Origin: Tipula vernalis
Taxonomy: Eukaryota > Arthropoda > Insecta > Diptera > Tipulidae
Assembly: GCA_958295665.1 (NCBI GenBank)
Contig: OY282558.1
Span: forward strand, 31,827,045-31,891,044
Direction of reading: 5' to 3'
DNA length: 64,000 nt
Of this stretch, positions 63,621-64,000 are shown piece after piece. Position numbers and translations under genes: made by a program. Under the pieces are notes generated by a model. That model ran no database searches. It saw only the letters and a list, made by a program, of their open reading frames with translations, and was not told the DNA's origin. Positions within the stretch are counted from its first letter, which is position 1, and each line of letters opens with the position of its first letter.

Positions 63621-64000
63621 TAAATCTTAGTAAATCTTCAAAAATAAGCAGCCTTTTTATCTTTATAGGAAGTTGCTGTTTAGTAGGGGTCATTTCTATA
63701 ACTTCCTCTAATTCCTGTTAAATGCTGTTGTAGGTCATTAAAAAAAACCTTCTTTGCTGGGGGCAGTTTCACTCAGTTTCTAATTCCTTTGCAAATTAAG
63801 AGATTAGGATCGACAAAATTATTTAAAGCAAACGTTTTGGAATGGCGGGACTGATAGGCAATACATAAGCAATTTTCTTATTTTTTTTTTTGTTTCGATG
63901 ACTTTGCTTCCTTTTCTGCTTCTTCTTGTATTACTAAATTATAACATAATTTAAATAATTAATATAAACATTATATGTATGAAAAGGTTGAAATGGGCGA
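63621..64000. other. Sequence after the RT fragment
   Basis: Possibly further decayed LINE sequence, but I recognise no domain. The window ends here. Confidence 0.4.

Noticed and set aside
1..64000. CRISPR arrays, operons, tRNA or rRNA genes
   Set aside because: The window is eukaryotic. No regularly spaced repeats of CRISPR type and no cloverleaf or rRNA signature were seen on reading both strands, though a structural RNA scan was not run.

Overview
This window is AT-rich animal DNA, almost certainly from an insect. It holds a chitin deacetylase of the Cda5 type, an arthropod ionotropic receptor matching Ir21a, short introns (50-90 nt) mixed with long ones, and a broad mix of decayed transposons. 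Cda5 and Ir21a are, as I recall, also neighbours at the left end of Drosophila chromosome 2L. That favours Diptera, but this is inference.

Layout. 1-3946: a broken LTR-retrotransposon gag fragment and three hairpin repeats, with no recognised gene. 3947-20736 (+): Cda5, with a chitin-binding domain exon, a very long Thr/Pro-rich mucin-like linker, and a polysaccharide deacetylase domain. Two tandem 226-nt exons, each encoding the TFDD catalytic motif, appear to be mutually exclusive. A 6.8-kb intron (11594-18400) carries a 615-bp TIR element and degenerate repeats. 21569-24255 (-): Ir21a, two exons, convergent with Cda5. 24790-27444: wreckage of a MULE/FLYWCH-type transposase (-) and a piggyBac-like transposase (+). 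28554-37630 (-): Rsf1, the large PHD-finger subunit of the ISWI-containing RSF remodeller, seven exons. 37631-60985: a gene-poor, AT-rich stretch with a transposon cluster at 47-55.3 kb. 60986-61677 (+): the first two coding exons of a secreted protein whose body lies beyond the window. 63352-63620: reverse transcriptase remnant.

The most unusual item is a decayed Fanzor at 48075-49514 (-), a eukaryotic relative of the IS605/IS607 TnpB RNA-guided nucleases. It keeps a basic PKRKV start, the TDGVSVSF motif, the RuvC-I GLDPG motif, the DEFRTTKLC motif, a four-cysteine zinc ribbon and the terminal KDVNAGNN motif, split by stops and frameshifts. It sits beside a copia-like gag remnant, a diverged direct repeat, a long inverted repeat, a LINE tail and two small hairpin elements.

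The genes do not form a pathway. Cda5, and probably the secreted protein, act on extracellular chitin/cuticle; Ir21a is sensory; Rsf1 is nuclear. Exon boundaries come from GT/AG sites plus reading-frame continuity read by eye; no alignment or transcript data were available.
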